Origin: Lachnospiraceae bacterium
GTDB taxonomy: Bacteria > Bacillota > Clostridia > Lachnospirales > Lachnospiraceae
Assembly (NCBI GenBank): GCA_003447895.1
Contig: DLYC01000038.1
Span: forward strand, 1-8,741
Length of the DNA: 8,741 bases
Direction: 5' to 3'
The position numbers and the translations under genes were made by a program. The notes under the pieces were generated by a model that was not told the origin of the DNA, searched no databases, and saw only the letters and a program-made list of their open reading frames with translations. Shown piece after piece: positions 7,281 to 8,741 of the stretch; position 1 is the stretch's first letter, and each line of letters opens with the position of its first letter.

Positions 7281-7332
7281 AAGGTGCCCGGAACCGCTGG
7301 GTTTTTCAAAACTCAGCGGTTCCGGGCACTTT
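7281..7332. terminator. Long hairpin between convergent genes, likely bidirectional terminator
   Basis: A perfect 16-bp stem pairs GTGCCCGGAACCGCTG (7284-7299) with CAGCGGTTCCGGGCAC (7314-7329). It extends to about 24 pairs (7281-7304 with 7309-7332) when two G-U pairs are allowed in the plus-strand RNA. In the minus-strand RNA the same two positions become C-A mismatches. After the stem the plus strand reads TTTCCC, while the minus strand gives a TTTT run followed by AGTTT. It lies between the end of proA and the end of the convergent HicB-like gene, so it can serve both. Confidence 0.85.
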
Positions 7333-7400
7333 CCCGTACTTACCTTCCTGTCGATTCGCGCCGCGCGTGGGAGCAGCTCATGAGAGCAATTTTCGGCCCC

Positions 7401-7676
7401 TTACTCATCCCATCCGTCGTAGAGGCGGACGATCACGCCGATCGTGCGCAGGTGCTCGTTCTCCCCGAGCGGAATGTCCTCATAATCGGAAACCGGCGGC
7501 ATATCCAGTGTTTCCAAAAGCTCTGTCTGGATCCAGTTCCGGCACTCCGAGATCGCATCATTGATGCAGTCGTCCAGAGTGTCGCCCTTTGCGGTACACA
7601 TCTCAAGATCCGGAAAATACGCGGTATATTTTCCGTCCTCATTTTTCTTAAAAACTGCAGGATATCTGAAAGTCAT
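7401..7676 (-). CDS. HicB-like protein, solitary (type II antitoxin family)
   Basis: This 91-residue protein matches the HicB-like fold that neutralises HicA mRNA-interferase toxins. Its opening, YPAVFKKNEDGKYTAYFPDL (5-24), followed by CTAKGDTLDDCINDA and a helix to about 55, is the standard HicB N-terminal domain. The C-terminal third (about 60-91: DMPPVSDYEDIPLGENEHLRTIG onward, ending YDGWDE) contains no ribbon-helix-helix or helix-turn-helix that I can recognise. Many true HicB antitoxins carry one to repress their operon. No HicA-like small basic ORF is visible on either side, so this is an orphan. The start is supported by an AGAGGGG-type site at about 7683-7689 on the minus strand. 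It converges with proA across a strong hairpin and diverges from the DUF212 gene. It could be a solitary regulator, a relic of a lost pair, or a protein with another function. Confidence 0.82.
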   Translation of the reverse strand: MTFRYPAVFKKNEDGKYTAYFPDLEMCTAKGDTLDDCINDAISECRNWIQTELLETLDMPPVSDYEDIPLGENEHLRTIGVIVRLYDGWDE

Positions 7677-7709
7677 AGGGTTCCCCTCTCTTAGATTATT
7701 ACTCCCTTT

Positions 7710-7738
7710 ACTCTACTCCATAAACGCCGGATTTACAA
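7710..7738 (-). promoter_or_regulatory. Candidate promoter for the HicB-like gene
   Basis: On the minus strand, TTGTAA (7733-7738, 4 of 6 to the -35 consensus) is separated by 17 bases from TAGAGT (7710-7715, 4 of 6 to the -10). This lies 34 bases before the start codon. The -35 box falls within the left arm of the inverted repeat at 7732-7773. A second AT-rich candidate -10, TAATAAT, lies nearer the gene. The call is by eye only. Confidence 0.35.
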
Positions 7739-7773
7739 ATGCCGATTGCCTTTGTTCAGGGACAATTTGTAAA
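7732..7773. repeat. Inverted repeat in the divergent intergenic region, operator-like
   Basis: TTTACAAAT (7732-7740) and its exact reverse complement ATTTGTAAA (7765-7773) are separated by 24 bases, with centres 33 bases apart, close to three helical turns. Within the spacer lies a near-palindrome, TTGTTCAGGGACAA (7752-7765). ACAATTTGT (7762-7770) is a further odd-length palindrome. This arrangement between divergent promoters suggests a binding site for a regulator. The regulator is unidentified. Confidence 0.45.
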
Positions 7774-7823
7774 AGAGGCGGAAAGAAAGTTGCCATTTTC
7801 CGGTTAAGCTTCCGCAAAAACTA

Positions 7824-7832
7824 TGGTACTAT
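7824..7832 (+). promoter_or_regulatory. Candidate extended -10 promoter for the DUF212 gene
   Basis: TGGTACTAT (7824-7832) provides an extended -10 (TGn plus TACTAT, 4 of 6), about 30 bases before the ATG at 7863. The -35 position at 17-base spacing (TTAAGC, 7804-7809) is weak, consistent with reliance on the TGn element. The ribosome binding site is a weak GGGGG run at 7852-7856. Confidence 0.4.
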
Positions 7833-7862
7833 TAAACCACAGAGTTTTTACGGGGGTATCAG

Positions 7863-8321
7863 ATGGGCGAGGTAATTACGGAAATTTGCAGCAACAGGAT
7901 CATACAGACGGGAGCGGCAGCCTGGGTTATTTCCCAGATTCTTAAGACGATCATTCACCTGATCGTGAACCGGAAAATCGTGTTGGAGCGCCTCGTCGGT
8001 GACGGCGGTATGCCCAGCAGCCATTCGGCCACAGTGACCTCCGTCGCGGTGGCATCGGGGTTTACCGCAGGCTGGGATTCCCCGATCTTTGCGGTTGCCG
8101 TCTTTTTGGCGATCATTGTCATGCACGACGCAAGAGGCGTAAGAAGAGAGACGGGCAAGCAGGCCGTTGTGATAAACAACATGCTGGAACTGTTTGAGGA
8201 GATGGGAGCCGGAAACCTGACACCGGAGCAGACGCTCAAGGAATTTGTGGGGCACACACCGCTGCAGGTCCTGGCAGGAGGCATACTGGGCTTTATTGTG
8301 GCTCTTTCCATGAACCTTTAA
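7863..8321 (+). CDS. Divergent PAP2 family membrane protein (DUF212, YuiD-like)
   Basis: This small integral membrane protein belongs to the DUF212/divergent PAP2 family, related to type 2 phosphatidic acid phosphatases but without a demonstrated substrate here. The 152-residue length is normal. Family motifs are clear: GDGGMPSSHSA at 46-56 (the PSSHS core corresponds to PSGH of PAP2 enzymes), HDARGVRRETGKQAVV at 88-103, and GHTPLQVLAGG at 130-140. Hydrophobic segments at about 13-35, 57-71, 73-88 and 132-150 fit three or four membrane helices. There is no cleavable signal peptide. ATG 7863 follows a GGGGG-type site. It is transcribed divergently from the HicB-like gene and ends 22 bases before the nudC start, so it is probably co-transcribed with nudC. 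Family confidence is high; enzymatic activity is unproven. Confidence 0.93.
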   Translation: MGEVITEICSNRIIQTGAAAWVISQILKTIIHLIVNRKIVLERLVGDGGMPSSHSATVTSVAVASGFTAGWDSPIFAVAVFLAIIVMHDARGVRRETGKQAVVINNMLELFEEMGAGNLTPEQTLKEFVGHTPLQVLAGGILGFIVALSMNL

Positions 8322-8343
8322 AAAACGCAAGAAGGAATGCGAT

Positions 8344-8741
8344 ATGATACAGGATATCAGACCTCATAAAATGGATAATCAGTTCAGGACCGGCGCTGTT
8401 CCGAAAGAGGACAGCCCCATCCTTTTGTTTGAAGGAGATCGGACAGAGAAGATCATGGCGCATGTGTCGGACGGACACATGCGCTATCCGCTGTACAGGG
8501 AAATGCCGGAAGGGATGACATATACCTATCTCTTTTCGATCGATGAGGATTCGTACTTTCTCGCCTCCCCGGATGAAAAGGCCAAGGTGAGCGCTCCAAG
8601 CGGTCTTACACCTGTCGGGATTCGGGAACTGAGGCCCGGGTACTATCACGGCGATGAAGACCGCCATCTGATCTTTGCGGCTTATACCGCATCTCAGCTG
8701 GCGGGATGGTACAGGGACAACCGCTACTGCGGAACCTGCGC
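8344..8741 (+). CDS. nudC: NAD(H) pyrophosphatase, NudC-type Nudix hydrolase, 3'-partial
   Basis: The visible 132 residues start MIQDIRPHKMDNQF and end in the zinc-ribbon opening WYRDNRYCGTC, with Cys129 and Cys132 forming a CxxC at the window edge. In NudC enzymes, an N-terminal domain of this size is followed by a four-cysteine zinc ribbon and then the Nudix catalytic box. The second CxxC and the Nudix box lie beyond the window, so catalytic competence cannot be checked. The family hydrolyses NADH/NAD to NMN(H) and AMP, and E. coli NudC also removes NAD caps from RNA. The motif-like stretch HLIFAAYTASQLAGWY before the cysteines supports the family. ATG 8344 has GAAGGA at 8331-8336, 7 bases upstream. 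The frame is open to the end. It follows the DUF212 gene by 22 bases, suggesting one transcript. The main alternative is another zinc-ribbon Nudix protein. Confidence 0.82.
   Translation, partial: MIQDIRPHKMDNQFRTGAVPKEDSPILLFEGDRTEKIMAHVSDGHMRYPLYREMPEGMTYTYLFSIDEDSYFLASPDEKAKVSAPSGLTPVGIRELRPGYYHGDEDRHLIFAAYTASQLAGWYRDNRYCGTC

Noticed and set aside
7284..7694. Plus-strand open frame covering the terminator and the HicB-like gene
   Set aside because: It begins inside the terminator hairpin and is the reverse reading of a protein with a clear HicB domain.
7778..7815. Mutually exclusive hairpins (CGGAAA/TTTCCG versus GCGGAA/TTCCGC) suggesting a riboswitch or attenuator
   Set aside because: They lie upstream of the likely transcription start of the DUF212 gene, the stems are only 6 bp, and there is no terminator or aptamer-like structure.
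7222..7862. A hidden HicA toxin beside the HicB-like gene
   Set aside because: I looked on both flanks for a short basic ORF with the GSH-type HicA motif and found none.
1..8741. CRISPR arrays, insertion sequences, tRNA or rRNA genes, phage or defence modules
   Set aside because: No direct-repeat array, transposase, cloverleaf, rRNA segment or recognised defence gene is visible; apart from the lone HicB-like protein the content is housekeeping.

Overview
This window looks like an ordinary chromosomal segment from a GC-rich member of the Clostridia, most likely Lachnospiraceae. That is inferred from protein character: a clostridial-type single-chain NADPH glutamate synthase/NfnB-like flavoprotein, a PhoH-YbeY pair, an HI0933-family flavoprotein, a COG2509 flavoprotein, and a DUF212 (divergent PAP2) membrane protein followed by a NudC-type Nudix hydrolase. 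The gene starts also carry strong GGAGG-type ribosome binding sites. No database search was possible, so the placement is tentative.

Layout. (1) Positions 1-1239 hold the 3' nine-tenths of a glutamate synthase small-subunit-type flavoprotein that starts left of the window. A clean Rho-independent terminator at 1261-1300 follows it. (2) A GC-rich 85-base leader (1301-1385) precedes a tightly spaced run of five forward genes: PhoH-like ATPase, YbeY endoribonuclease (overlapping phoH), HI0933-family flavoprotein, COG2509-family flavoprotein and ProA. Their spacings are -44, 18, 26 and 37 bases, and each has its own Shine-Dalgarno sequence, so they are probably one operon. (3) A long perfect hairpin (core 7284-7329) ends this run and faces a convergent gene. 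(4) On the minus strand, 7401-7676 encodes a solitary HicB-like protein with no HicA partner. (5) An AT-rich divergent intergenic region (7677-7862) carries an inverted repeat and candidate promoters in both directions. (6) A forward pair follows: a DUF212/divergent PAP2 membrane protein and the N-terminal half of a NudC-type NAD(H) pyrophosphatase, which runs off the right edge.

How the genes relate. PhoH and YbeY are a widely conserved pair linked to RNA/rRNA processing. ProA catalyses the second step of proline synthesis, but no proB lies next to it here. The two consecutive flavoproteins belong to broadly conserved families of poorly known function, and their placement between RNA-maturation genes and proA is the most open functional question in the window. 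The left-edge flavoprotein belongs to nitrogen or ferredoxin/NADPH redox metabolism. NudC acts on NAD(H) and, in well-studied bacteria, on NAD-capped RNA.

I found no CRISPR array, insertion sequence, phage gene, tRNA or rRNA, and no convincing evidence of an undescribed multi-gene system. The items most worth a second look are the orphan HicB and its operator-like upstream repeat, the flavoprotein tandem, and a Gly/Ala-rich insertion in the first of those flavoproteins.
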